Source: Varanus komodoensis (taxonomy: Eukaryota; Chordata; Lepidosauria; Squamata; Varanidae). Taken from it: a stretch of DNA of 64,000 nucleotides. Below are positions 1 through 10,560 of this stretch, one piece after another (the first letter of the stretch is position 1; each line of letters opens with the position of its first letter). The DNA lies in the NCBI RefSeq assembly GCF_004798865.1, contig NW_025336087.1, forward strand, positions 50,760,214-50,824,213, read 5' to 3'. The position numbers and the translations under genes were made by a program. The notes beneath the pieces are model-generated. The model searched no databases. It saw only the letters and a list, made by a program, of their open reading frames with translations, and had not been told where the DNA came from.

Positions 1-2540
1 GGCAAAGAATTTTCTTTGCATGGATGCCGTTATAGATGTTAGGAGAAAGAACACATTTAACTGTATAAGTGAAATGAATGGTACGTAAATATGCTTTGAA
101 CTTTGTATGTATTGTGCCCAGATTAGGTTCTGCTATTACACCATTTAAATGAAATGTATACAACACACTAACTATATTTCTGATGTGTACAAAACAGGTT
201 TGGGTTATGAGGCCTCTAAGTACTTTGAAGGAAGAACACAGTTAACTGTGAATACTGTTTATGTTTAACTGTGAATAGTTAAGAAAAAACACTCTCTATT
301 TAGTACACAAAAGCGAGCATATCATTTAACATGTTTCACTAGATTTTCATTAGGCTGTGTATGTGTTTGAAGGGCAGGTTGTTTTCTATTTAAAACAATT
401 TCATGGAAGAGAGGAGCACAAAAAAGACACGTTTTCAAATTTGTGATCTTTAAAGGACAGAGCATACTGGTACAGTGTATCCCAGGTACAGCTGTTACTT
501 TTTTTGGCAAGGAAACTGTTGCTTTAACTGACCCTTGCATCAGACAAATAGGCAAGGAGGCAGAAAATCAACAGTTTTCAATGGAAAGGTGGATCTATTG
601 AATAAATCAAAACATGCCCATTGAAGTCAGGGGAGAGTCCCAGATAAGTGTCCCCATTCCATCACTTAACTTCAGTACAGGATAACATTTGAAATGACTC
701 TGCCGTCAGTTACAGCATCTTGCCAGGGTGATATAAGACTAAACTAAGCTGAAATGCTTCCCCAAGTGAGCTGCCTCATTCTTGGCCTCTGAAATTGTGG
801 GGACATGCTGATGCTTTGGCATGGATATGTATAAGGCTGACATGTGTACTTCCATTAACCTGCACTGGATTCTTACTCTCCATTACTGCTGAGCAGACTT
901 CATTCCCAAATCCCTTTGTTCCAGTGCTTTCCTAACCAACCTCTATTTCCCCTTGGCATCAACCCATTTCCCCCGCTCAAAGTTCTGCAGCATGTTCAAA
1001 GGGTTTTGGATTTCTCTTACTTGCACTGGCAACACATAGGAAGTAAGGAACAGAGGAAAGATCCCCTGCTTACTTACTGTTCACCTTCACACCTCTGAAA
1101 GAAATTGCCACCTCTCATGAGGGCTTGGGAGAGAGGCAGAATTGTTGCCCCTTGCGGGGCGTTTCGGAGAAGGAGGAAGCCATGTCCCAAGGACTGCTGC
1201 GGGTGCCCCTTCCCTTCTCCAAATTGAAAGTGAGAGGCTGTGAGAGACTGCTGGGTATCTTTCTCTTCAGAGGGCCAGAGGAGGTAGGGGTAAGTTAAGT
1301 GTCCCGTTTTAATCAGGGCACACTCACTGACTCGATTGGCCGTGGATGTTCTAAAATGTTAATCAAAGAAATATGTTCAAGGGGCCTTGGCTATTCCTCT
1401 GATAGGCTATCCTTTTTCCTGTCTTACTGATAGATGACAGTGTGTGTAAATTACCCGTCCCTCCTGCAAGAATAATAGAATCATTTATAATAGGCTAATG
1501 CATTAGCACTAGACAGAAACAAGAAAAAAACAGTTTTCCACTGAATGACTTGACTTGGAAGTATTATCCTTCAGTCATGCAGGTTAAGTAGAAGGCCCTG
1601 CAGTATTTACTTAATTGACAGAGAAAAAGTTATATTTTATCTGTATTGCGCTTTTCACATTAATTCCTCACTAGCTAGACATGCCTCCCAGTCTCTCACT
1701 AGCACTGTACCACACTTAACAAGGATCTAACTATATTCCCAGTGTAACCAACCTGAAACATATGGTTTGTGAGTCATGATGGAACTTTGACACTTCTAAC
1801 AAAGTGTGAGTCTGAACATGTTGCAATGCTGAAATAACATGTGCTAACCACTTATCATGATGAAATGAGCAAAGAAATGCCATCTTGACATGGACCTCTT
1901 TATGTAGTAAACACCACTGCTGGGTAACGGGAAATCTGTTCTTAAATGCTGTTCAAAAACCAGAAACCAGCATCTTTCCTTTTAAGGATAATACATCTTC
2001 ATATGTGTAAAACTCTTGAAACAGCCAGAGCTATTCCTTGGTTCATTGTTTGTTGTGCAGCAATCAACAGATGGTCATGTTGATCTCTATGCCATGATTT
2101 TTTTCAACAGTTATTTCCTGTATATCAAATTTTTATTAAGATACAAGAACATGCAATGTGTTTCCTTGGTGATATGCTTCCCTGATTGGTTACATGAATG
2201 AATCCATGTGGAGAAATGATGAACCACTAAATACTTTATAGCCAAATTATTGTAGCTACATGTATCAGGTGTCTAATGGCTAAATGTTGATTAAGATCTG
2301 GGCCAGAATACTATTATTGCTACATTTAGGATTTTCATCAATCAGCAATTCAATCACAAGAAGCCCCAACATTGTCCCTCTGATTGGTCTGGGTATTGCA
2401 CTGTTGAGGCCTATAATACTTAGCACCCAACATGAGAAGAATGCCCGATCTCTTTTTGCCACTAAGTTCTCCTTCTAGCAAAAGATGCTGCTTGCTTAAC
2501 TCTGAGATTGGCATAATCTCTTGGATAGTGGAGGTCTGTG
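1..2540. other. Unassigned non-coding stretch
   Basis: I recognise no gene or repeat family here. The sequence is AT-leaning, with frequent stops in all frames. A GC-richer, CpG-containing patch lies at about 1,130-1,300. It contains a short ATG frame from 1,181 that stops just after a strong splice-donor-like GTAAGT at 1,290-1,295. This is noted as a weak exon candidate under findings and is not called as a gene. Confidence 0.5.
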
Positions 2541-2550
2541 GTTTAAGCCA

Positions 2551-2573
2551 GGGTGGTGGTGGTGGTGGTGGTG
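2551..2573. repeat. (GGT)n microsatellite
   Basis: A short perfect run of about seven GGT triplets. On the opposite strand it reads as a proline run inside a chance frame (2,350-2,604, minus), which explains that open frame. Confidence 0.9.
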
Positions 2574-3955
2574 AAGGCTCCATATTGTGAAACAAGACAG
2601 GCATCTCAGCTCAACTGTGACATATAGAGCAGTATGAAGCATAATCTAGCCATCATTAAACATTGTTTTCAATGCATGAGCTCAATGCAGGAGAATTAAG
2701 AGCATTCTTAACCACAGAATTGTGTCTTGCAACAAACTGCTACTCTGTGGAGTGCTCCATTTCAGAGTTCCAGCTAGTAAGGCTGAGGCTTTTTTCAGGT
2801 ACTCTGTTCTAGAATGGGGAGCCATTTTGCCCCTTACCTACCCCCAGTTCACTGTTTCTTCTTCTTTAACAGTAAACGAACATTCTGTGGCCAGCAAAGA
2901 TGCTCATTCCACATTCAACTGTTGTTAGGGTTGTACTTTTGCAAATACTGGGGGGGGGGGTATCTGTTGATATTCCCCATTTGTGTACAGATGGTGCCAT
3001 GAAGGACTCATATAAGAATAGGCACTAGAAGAATGGAGATCACCTTCATTGTATGTGATAATTGAAAGCTCTTCCAGCAACTTTCTCAGGATTATGCTGT
3101 CTACTTTTCAAGTGGAACTGAAGTATGGGCAGATGGCATGGCCTAGGTCAGCGATACCCACTCCCCAAGGCCAGAGTTATTTCTACTTTCTGCACTTTTC
3201 TTGTAGACACACTTAGGAAGACTTGAATCTCCCAAGTATCATGCGGCTATGCTTAGAAAACAATATGTTCAATACAGTTATTGTTGTGATGGCTGCTACT
3301 GTAGCTCTGGACTGATCCATGTTTTCTAAGTTCTTCCATGCAACTTTAAAATCCTCTTGCCCAAAATTCTCTGAATGGCTAACCTGAAAAGGGATATTTT
3401 GGCACTCATAAAGATATTTAGCACTCATAAAACTGCCCTCTTCCAGAAACTGAATCATAAGTGGCTGTGATTTACATATCAAATGGACCTGTAATAAATT
3501 TCCACATAAATTCTTTCCAGCAGCGTGCAAACCTTTTTAGTTCCACACCCATGTGCCTCCTGTAATGATCTTCCACCTGGCCACGGTTCCTTTTTATGTG
3601 GGAACATTAAACTAATTTTACTTGGAATGCAGGATGGTTTCTCAAGATGATGCACCTGATACTAAAAAGAAGTTCACAAGACTTCTTAGGAAGACAAATG
3701 GTTCCCCAGAGGCTCCTTCTGCTTTGTATTACAGATTACGGTCTTGTTTCGAGAACCAGCTCATCTTTGACAACCTTCTGCTTCACATTTGGCATCCTTG
3801 TGACATCTTACAAAATGAGTGGAGGGTCAAGAAGTCAACTGGCTTCCTCATATGCTTCTACCATTACTACTGGCATCGGTAGGACAGACAGAGGGACAAG
3901 AAAGGATTAGTGGAGCCATCCCTGTGTGTGTATACAATCCTGTGATGACAATACT
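2574..3955. other. Unassigned non-coding stretch
   Basis: No gene or known repeat recognised. It contains an 11-base G run at 2,950-2,960. The short open frames on both strands (for example 3,213-3,530 minus) lack any recognisable domain, repeated motif or coding-like composition. Confidence 0.5.
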
Positions 3956-3957
3956 GT

Positions 3958-4150
3958 TTATTCAATAGATTTAGATGCTACTTACCATTTCAAAAATCAG
4001 AACAAAGCTCTAAGTAATTCACAAAGCAAATATTAAAATACATTACATAAATCATAATAAATATGAAAAATATATAAAATGTATAGAAGCCTTAACATCA
4101 AATACACCAAACACTGCAGTTAGCAAACATCTTCATTAAATAACAATGCC
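3958..4150 (-). repeat. Possible antisense LINE 3' tail fragment
   Basis: The layout is a short T-rich start, then a phrase like 'gatgctacttaccatttc' and 'gtaattcacaaagcaaa', then A-rich sequence. This resembles the reverse complement of the reptilian LINE 3' tail (gctttgtgaatt...ggtagcatataaa), which recurs clearly at 12,841, 36,640 and 58,295. The match is loose, so it may be an old L2-type tail or coincidence. Confidence 0.3.
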
Positions 4151-5235
4151 AGGAGAGATAAGTTTAAATTCTCCACTGATTTCAATTATTTGAAAAAGTC
4201 TCAACTAACAGAGCCATCCTTTGTTTGACAGAGGGTAGATTCCTGTGGCAGGTTGCTTCTTAGCCCATATTCACTGTTTGTAATTTGATTATGCCCCCAC
4301 CCCACCACAAACACTGGAAACATGCTTTTTCTTGGCAAAGTGATCAACAAGCACCTCTGAGGTGTCTCATATTCTCCTACGAGGCTGGTGCTGCTTCATG
4401 GCTTCAGTTGAAGTGCATTAAGGTATTTTGTCTGTCAGCCAGCAACCCCCTCTCTGTACAGAAGCAGTGAAACAGGGGATGCCTGAAATGTGAGCCCAGA
4501 GGACGCTTGGCATGGAGCATTTTTCTTAATGAAAGGGATTTTTCAAAAATACATATAAGTATTAAGTTTACCTTTGTAAAGAAGGTAAAAATCACTTGGC
4601 ATTATTCTGCATGTTAAATTCTTAACTCATTCATTGATATTAGTAGCAGATTTAGACTCTGTGGAGCTTTCTGGCTGGAGCAATGTGCACATGTGCTAGG
4701 TATATTGGATTAAGGCACATGTGTATTATTTACCTTGCACGCACACACACAAACAAATATATTGAAAAAGAACAGTGAAGTGTGGATGGATAGGTAGATA
4801 AATGTCTTGCTCTTCTCCCCCTTGCAACTCCCTGTGGCCCCTGACATTTGCCTTGGAAGGACCCTAATTCTCCAAACAGGTTTTCAGAGCATGATGGGGG
4901 GGCTCTTTAGAGGGAGGGGAGATGGTTCCATTTTCCTTCCATTGATGGAAACAGATACTTTGAGAAAATATCTCACTAGATTCCATCCTCTCTTCATCAA
5001 ATGTTGCCAAGCACTTTGCCTAGTGAGCTCTGAAAAACAATAGGTGTTTCCCAGTGTTGGTGACTCAAATTCTCTAAGTTCAACTGATGTTACTTTTCTC
5101 TTATATAATCATTAAATAGCCAAGAGTATGGAAGATTTAGCTTCCTCCCCTGTCCCCCCCCCCAAAAAAAGCTCAAATGATCAAATTATGACGGCTGATG
5201 TTTCTATATAGACCCCCATGTGGTCAAAGAGAAAA
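4151..5235. other. Unassigned non-coding stretch
   Basis: No gene or repeat family recognised. There is a C/A homopolymer junction at about 5,154-5,170 and a short CA-rich patch at about 4,738-4,755. Confidence 0.5.
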
Positions 5236-5239
5236 AGAG

Positions 5240-7203
5240 AATGGGTATCTTGGACAGATATTGGGGCAGAGAAACTCCCGAGGGGCAATTATTGGCAGCA
5301 GTGAAAGCTGAAGGCAAGATTGGTGGAAGATCTTGCCCAGGCAATGACAGCAGTGCTCAAAATAACCCTGTTCAGTACTGTGCAGAAGAAGGTAACGGTA
5401 GACCACTTCTGCAAACCCTAATCTTGCCTTGAAAACCCTATGATGAAACAATCCAGCATGCAACAAGTGCCAGTGCCAGAGGATGAGACACCCAGGTTGG
5501 AAGGCACTCCATACGCTATTGGGGAAGATCAAAGGACAAGTGCAAATAACACTGTTGCTAATGATGCGACTTGATCAAAGTGGAAAGGATGTTTAGTGGC
5601 TGATATGCACAGAGGTAAAGGTCTGATGCTGCACAACACATACAAGTGGAACATGGAATGTGAGACATACAAACCATGGCAGACTGGAAACCATAAGGCA
5701 GGAAATGAAAATGGTTAAGCATCAAGTACTTGGTGTGCACAAACTAAAGTAGACTGGAATGGAACATTTCCAGTCAGACAAACACGAAGTGTTTTATTCT
5801 GGAAATGGCAAACTCAGAAGAAACAGTGTGGCTGTAATATTGAGGCAAGATCTGGCACAGACAGTAAGGGGCTATAACCCAAAATACAACTGAATAACAG
5901 CAATCAAAATTAGTGCATACCTATCAGTATAACTATAATTCAAGTCTATGAGCCAACAACAGATGCTGAAAAGGATGAAGTTGAAAACTTCTATGCAGAT
6001 GTTCAAGAGAAATTGATAACACACTGGCACAAGACATGCTGTTAAACCTAGGTGACTGTAATGCAAAAATAGGAAGCAAACAAAAACAAATGTTGTAGGG
6101 CAATTTGACCTAGGGGTAAGAAATGAAGCAACAGAATGATTAATAGAATTCTGTGGAGTCAACATTTGTTTTATTGCAAATACATACTTCAAGCAACCAG
6201 TCAGATGACTCCATACATGGACATCAGATGGCCAATACAGAAATCAAATAGACAATGTATTAGAAGCAGAAGATGGAGAATCTGTATTCTCACTGCCAAA
6301 ATCAGAGTGAAGCTGAGAAAAATTAGCAACAAAAAATTAGTGTCAAAATACAACTGCAGTAACATTCCTGAGGAATGTAAAATCACCATAGAGAATAGTT
6401 TTTCATTACTTGATGTAGTTGACTGTGAACCAGAAGAATTGTCTCTGAAACCAGAGATATTAGAGAAGAATACCCCAAATAGGGTCAGAATCCTGAATTC
6501 AATCTTTCAGCAATTTTCACACAGAGACAAAAGAACTATTAAAATGATCAGTACAAAGAAATAGAAGAAAGCAACATAAGCGGAAAAACAAGAGACCTCT
6601 TCCAGAAGATCCAGGAAATCAAATAGAAATTCAAACCTAGTTTAGGAATGCTAAAAGACAAGCAAGGGAACATGCTATCTGAATGGAACAAAATAAACAG
6701 AAAGTGGAAAGAATATACAGAACCATACAGAAGAGATTAAAGGATGATAGACTTCTTCAAAAAGAAATCCTATGAAGAGCTTGCAATATTATAAAGTGAA
6801 GTTAAAGCTGCTTTCAAGGCACTTGCAAAGAATAAAGCAACTGGAGTAGACAGGACATCAATAGAACTATTCCAAGCTGCAGAAAATGAATAAGTTCATT
6901 CCTAACAAGAATATACTAACAAATATAGAAAATAATGACCCACAGACTGGCCCACATTCAATATATATTCCAATCCTGAATAAAGGAGATTCAAAAGAGT
7001 ACAGCAACCCCAAGACCATTGCATTAATTCTCCACTCAAGCAAAGTGATACTCAAAGTGCTGCAATAAACTGCATCCAATATGGAGTGAGAAGTACCTAA
7101 TGTTTAAGCTGGATTCTGAAAAGGAAGAGGCACTAGAGTCATATAAGAAACATATGTTGGCTACTGGAGCACACCAAAGAATTTCAGAAAAAGACATTCT
7201 ATG
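5240..7203 (+). mobile_element. RTE (BovB-like) LINE, 5' and central part
   Basis: Left half of a degraded non-LTR retrotransposon on the + strand. The endonuclease region runs from about 5,640 to 6,330; translated phrases such as TWTSDGQYRNQID (near 6,210-6,260) and NEATE-LIEFCGVN (near 6,120) match the APE-type endonuclease of BovB/RTE elements. The linker and start of the reverse transcriptase follow: EVKAAFKALAKNKATGVD near 6,800 and NKGDSKEYSNPKTIALI near 6,975. The reading frame is broken many times by stops and indels, so no protein can be made. The region before 5,640 resembles the 5' part carried by related squamate RTE copies, but the exact 5' end is uncertain. The element resumes at 8,699 after a transposon insertion. 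The clade call is firm; whether it is BovB itself or a close RTE relative is not settled. Confidence 0.85.
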
Positions 7204-7211
7204 CTTTATAG

Positions 7212-7591
7212 CAGTGATGGCAAACCTATGGCACGAGTGCCACAGCAGGCACGCACAGCCCTCTGTCGGTACATGAGCCAAATCGCCCCAGCATTGCCCC
7301 AGCAGCTGAGCATTGAATAGAACCATACATAGGAGCCATGTGCATGCTCGGAAAGGAGTAGCGGTGTCAGGGAATGATGTCACAAGCAGTGACACATTAG
7401 CCGCGACTTGTCCGAGCTTTCACATGCCTGGTCAGTGCGCTGCCAATTATATATATGTTTGTGTGTGTGTGTGTGTGTCTGCTTGGACTAGCTGTTTTCA
7501 GGTTTTATTGTAGTATTGGCAATTCACGATAAATAAGTGAGTTTTCAGTTGCAGTTTGTGCACTCAGTCTCTAAAAGGTTCGCCATCACTG
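7212..7591 (+). mobile_element. hAT-like non-autonomous element, copy 1
   Basis: 380 bp bounded by CAGTGATGGC and GCCATCACTG inverted termini. The interior has no coding capacity. It contains phrases shared with copy 2, such as gccctct, tcgccccagca, gctcggaaaggagtag, gacttgtccgagcttt and gttttattgtagt, in the same order and orientation. A (TG)n run at 7,459-7,478 is private to this copy. Copies 1 and 2 look roughly 80% alike by eye. Confidence 0.85.
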
Positions 7592-8312
7592 GGTTTGAGT
7601 CAGAAAAACAAGATGTCCTGGCATGATTTGGATGGTTGGAATGTGTTTGGAATGGGCAGAAATGTTGAACTGTGCAGAGAAAGCTACTCAAGGAAGGCGT
7701 TTTCAAAATTGCATTATTTTCAATGGAACATTTGCCCTAAATTAGAGTTAGGGGTGTGCACCAGGGTAGGGTTAGGTTAGAGAAACAAGGTGTGCTGGTA
7801 TGGTTTTGATGGTTGGAATGTGATTGGAATGGGCAGAAATTATGATCTATGCAGAAAAAGCTACTCAAGGAAGGCGTTTTCAAAATCGCCCTCTTTTCAA
7901 TGGTATTCTATATTCAATATTAGGGTTAGGGGTGTGCACCAGGATAGGGTTAGAATTAGAAAAACGAGGTGTCCTGGCAGGGTTTTGATGGTTGGGATGT
8001 GTTTAGAAGGAGCAGAAATGTTGAACTGTGCAAGGAAAGCTACTCAAGGAAGGCGTTTTCAAAATCGCCCTCTTTTCAATGGTATTCTATATTCAATATT
8101 AGGGTTAGAGGTGTGCACCAGGGTAGGGTTAGGGTTAGAAAAATGAGGTGTGCTGACATGATTTTGATGGTTGAAATGTGTTCAGAAGAGGCAGAAATGA
8201 TGAGCTGTGCAGAAAAAGCTACTCAAGGAAGGCTTTTTCAAAATCTCCCTCTTTTTAATGGAACTTTAGCCATATATTAGGGTTAGGGGAGTGCACTGGA
8301 GTAGGGTTAGGC
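7592..8312. repeat. Four-unit ~178-bp satellite with TTAGGG-like motifs
   Basis: Four tandem units in one phase: 7,592-7,768 (177 bp), 7,769-7,947 (179), 7,948-8,126 (179) and 8,127-8,304 (178), followed by an extra 8 bp (8,305-8,312) that restarts the unit. Each unit carries aaaa-gaggtgtcctgg, gatggttggaatgtg, tactcaaggaaggcgtttt, tcttttcaatgg and an end with agggttaggggtgtgcaccagggtagggttagg. Open frames across the array are a by-product of the repeat and show no recognisable protein family. I do not recognise the satellite family. Confidence 0.9.
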
Positions 8313-8690
8313 CAATGGTGGCAAACCTACAGCACACAGGCTGCAGTGGGCATGCAGAGCCCTCTCTGTCAGCATATTAGCCAGATCGCCCCAGCATCGC
8401 CCCAGCAGCCGAGCATCGGATAAGAGCGCACACAGGGGCCATGCGTATGCTCGGAAAGGAGTAGTGGTGCCAGGTGATGACGTCACGTGCCGTGACTCAT
8501 TAGCTGCAACTTGTCCGAGCTTTCGCATGGCTGGTCGGTGCACTGCCTTGCTTGGACTGGCTGTGTGTTGTTTTTTCTAAACTAAAACCTCAGTTTTCAC
8601 GTTTTATTGTAGTGTTGACACTTTGCAATAAATAAGTGGGTTTTGGGTTGCAGCTTGGACACTCGGTCTCCAAAAGGTTCGCCATCACTG
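8313..8690 (+). mobile_element. hAT-like non-autonomous element, copy 2
   Basis: 378 bp, same orientation as copy 1, starting with a slightly changed terminus (caatggtggcaaacc) and ending in the intact GGTTCGCCATCACTG. It retains more CpG than copy 1 (for example gatgacgtcacgtgccgtgac) and lacks the TG run. It is non-coding. Its right end abuts the outer target duplication. Confidence 0.85.
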
Positions 8691-8698
8691 CTCTATAG

Positions 8699-9735
8699 TC
8701 TTCAGCAAAGTGTTTGACTGTGTGGAGCATGAGGAGCGATGGATGGTCCTGAAAGAAATGGGGATGCGTCAGCACTTGATTGTTCCGATGCGTACTGTTT
8801 ACAGACAAGATGCTGCAGCTAGGACAGAGTATGGAGAAACAGAATGGTTTCGCATAGGCAAAGGGGTCAGACAAGGCTGTATTTTATCTCTGTATCTGTT
8901 CAATCAGTACACGGAGCATATCATAAGGAAAGCTGCATTAGCCTCAGGGGAAGGAGTGAAAATTAGTGGAAGACACATCAATATTTAAGACAGGCAGATG
9001 ACACCATACTACTGGCAGACAGCAGCAATGATTTGAAATGGCTCCTGAGGACTGCAGATGAATAGTAAGAAAACAAAAAGCATAGCAAAGAATTTCAGAA
9101 CTTTACTATTAACAGTGAAGAAATCAACGTTGTGAAAGATTTTACATACCTTGGCTCAGTCACTGATTCAAATAGACTGCAGGCAAGGAATTAAAAGAAG
9201 ACTGAGACTTGGAAGAGCAGCAATGAAGGAAGTAGAAAAGAACATCAAGTGTAAGGACATTTCACTGGCAACCAAGGCTAAAATCATCCATACTATTGCA
9301 TTCCCAATGACAATGTATAGGTGTGAATGCTGGACAATGAAGAATGCCAACAGGAAGAAAATGTATGTGTTTGAAACACGGCACTGGTGGAGACCTTTGC
9401 GAATACCCTTGACTGACAGAACAAGTGGGTCCTGGATCAAATCAAACCAGAGCTTTCTCTAGAAGCAAAAATGACAAAGCTGAGGCTGTCATACTTTGGG
9501 CACATCATGAGAAGGCTCATCTCTGGAGAAGGCACTCCTACTAGAGAAAGTCAAAGGCAGAAGAAGAAAAGCAAGACCTAATATGAGATTCATCAAATCC
9601 ATAAAGGAAGCCACAGCCTTGTACTTAGAAGAACAGAGTGGGACTGTCATGGACAGGACATTTTGGAGAGTTTTTATCCATAGGGTTACCAGAAGTCTAG
9701 ATGACTCGACAGCACATAACAGCAATTTCTATAAT
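8699..9735 (+). mobile_element. RTE (BovB-like) LINE, reverse transcriptase and 3' part
   Basis: Right half of the interrupted LINE. Translated motifs in order: KVFDCVEHEER (8,709 on), then a segment matching the RTE motif WFRIGKGVRQGCILS (about 8,845-8,890), then QADDTILLADSS (about 8,990-9,030), the catalytic -ADD- box with the usual first aromatic residue replaced by Q. Next come AKIIHTIAFPMTMYRCECWT (about 9,275-9,340) and LSYFGHIMRR (about 9,485-9,515), typical of the RTE C-terminal region. The 3' end, with tctagatgactcgacagcacataacagcaa (9,698-9,727), resembles the squamate BovB terminus. Frames shift between these segments and the copy is inactive. Confidence 0.88.
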
Positions 9736-9739
9736 AGTT

Positions 9740-10447
9740 TGGCAAGAAAGGTAAATGTAATGTGCATACCAAGCTTAAATATTTTCACAGGTGTATCACT
9801 CCAGAAATGTGCATATACGATAATGTTCCATTACCAATGGTCAAGACACTTCGTCTAAGCACTAGTATTTTGGCTCCGTAATTCAGCTTATAAAGGATTT
9901 GTTCAAATTCACAGCACCGCTTCCTGTGCTAAATTTCCACATTAATTTTCCCCTCTGCATGTATTGGTCACACTCACTATACTGAATACTTGAAGTCTAA
10001 TTCTGTTATGGATATACTATAACACATAGGGGCTCCATTGTAATTTGGTATGTATTTGTGTTCCATCGTGGAGCATGAAATTAAAGAACATATGCATAGC
10101 TCGCATAACGAAATCAAATTTGCTGACCATTCTGTTTGCTGAAATGCCATTTATTCCAAGAATTTCTTTAGTGTTTCTTTGGATGCATGCCCTGCACAAC
10201 AGAATGATTATAAATAGGGTATCGATATCAGAATTAATGGATAGCTAGCAGGATTACAATAAAGGTCAGGCTTTGCAGCCAGGACCGAGACCCACTGTGC
10301 CTAATGATAGCACCGTGCTCCCCATTCTGCAGGGAGTAAGGGCTGCAATTCAGTTGGTGCACAGTGCTAGACTGGGAGACCAACTAACTCAAATACTGTG
10401 ACTGTATTTTTATTTAAATGCTATTCTAGCTTAGAGACAAATTATAG
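9740..10447. other. Unassigned non-coding stretch
   Basis: No gene or repeat recognised between the RTE 3' end and a MIR-like SINE remnant. Confidence 0.5.
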
Positions 10448-10560
10448 AACCACTGGAGTGTGGAGGTTAAAATGCTGGAGTTGGTCTCTAAAGGCCTTCC
10501 CTTCCTGACTTAGGTAGCTCATAGGAAGGAAGGTGGGGGTATAAATGTAAAAAATAAATC
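10448..10560 (+). mobile_element. MIR-like tRNA-SINE remnant, internally deleted
   Basis: The left part (ccactggagtgtggaggttaaaatgctggag) matches the tRNA-like head of the reptilian MIR-like SINE (ccagtgtggtgtagtggttaaagtgctgga). The right part (aggaaggtgggggtataaatgtaaaaaataaat) matches its LINE-like tail. The central body is missing. The 113-bp length is about half that of a full copy. Confidence 0.5.

Larger units (their letters stand above)
7212..8690. mobile_element. hAT-satellite-hAT composite inserted in the RTE LINE
   Basis: A 1,479-bp block interrupts the RTE LINE. Its outer ends are inverted repeats: CAGTGATGGCAAACC at the left, and a right end GGTTCGCCATCACTG whose complement is CAGTGATGGCGAACC. 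It is flanked by an 8-bp target duplication matching at 7 of 8 positions (ctttatag at 7,204-7,211 and ctctatag at 8,691-8,698), the size used by hAT transposases. The flanking LINE reads on from FQKKTFYALY on the left to the SKVFDCVEHE region on the right, so the block arrived as one unit. Inside are two directly repeated ~380-bp non-autonomous elements, each with both termini, separated by four satellite units. No transposase is encoded. The hAT assignment rests on the 8-bp duplication and the CAGTG termini. Confidence 0.8.

Noticed and set aside
6136-6564. 142-residue open frame
   Set aside because: Part of the decayed RTE endonuclease and linker region, read in one of several shifted frames.
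7790-8280. Repetitive frames that look like a tandem-repeat protein
   Set aside because: The ~178-bp satellite repeats create similar peptides in successive frames. Unit lengths of 177-179 do not hold one frame, and there is no conserved start or domain.
7592-8312. Interstitial telomere array
   Set aside because: TTAGGG-like words occur only at unit ends and are not in tandem; the repeat is a ~178-bp satellite.
7592-8312. CRISPR array
   Set aside because: Units are adjacent full-length repeats with no unique spacers, and the DNA is from an animal genome.
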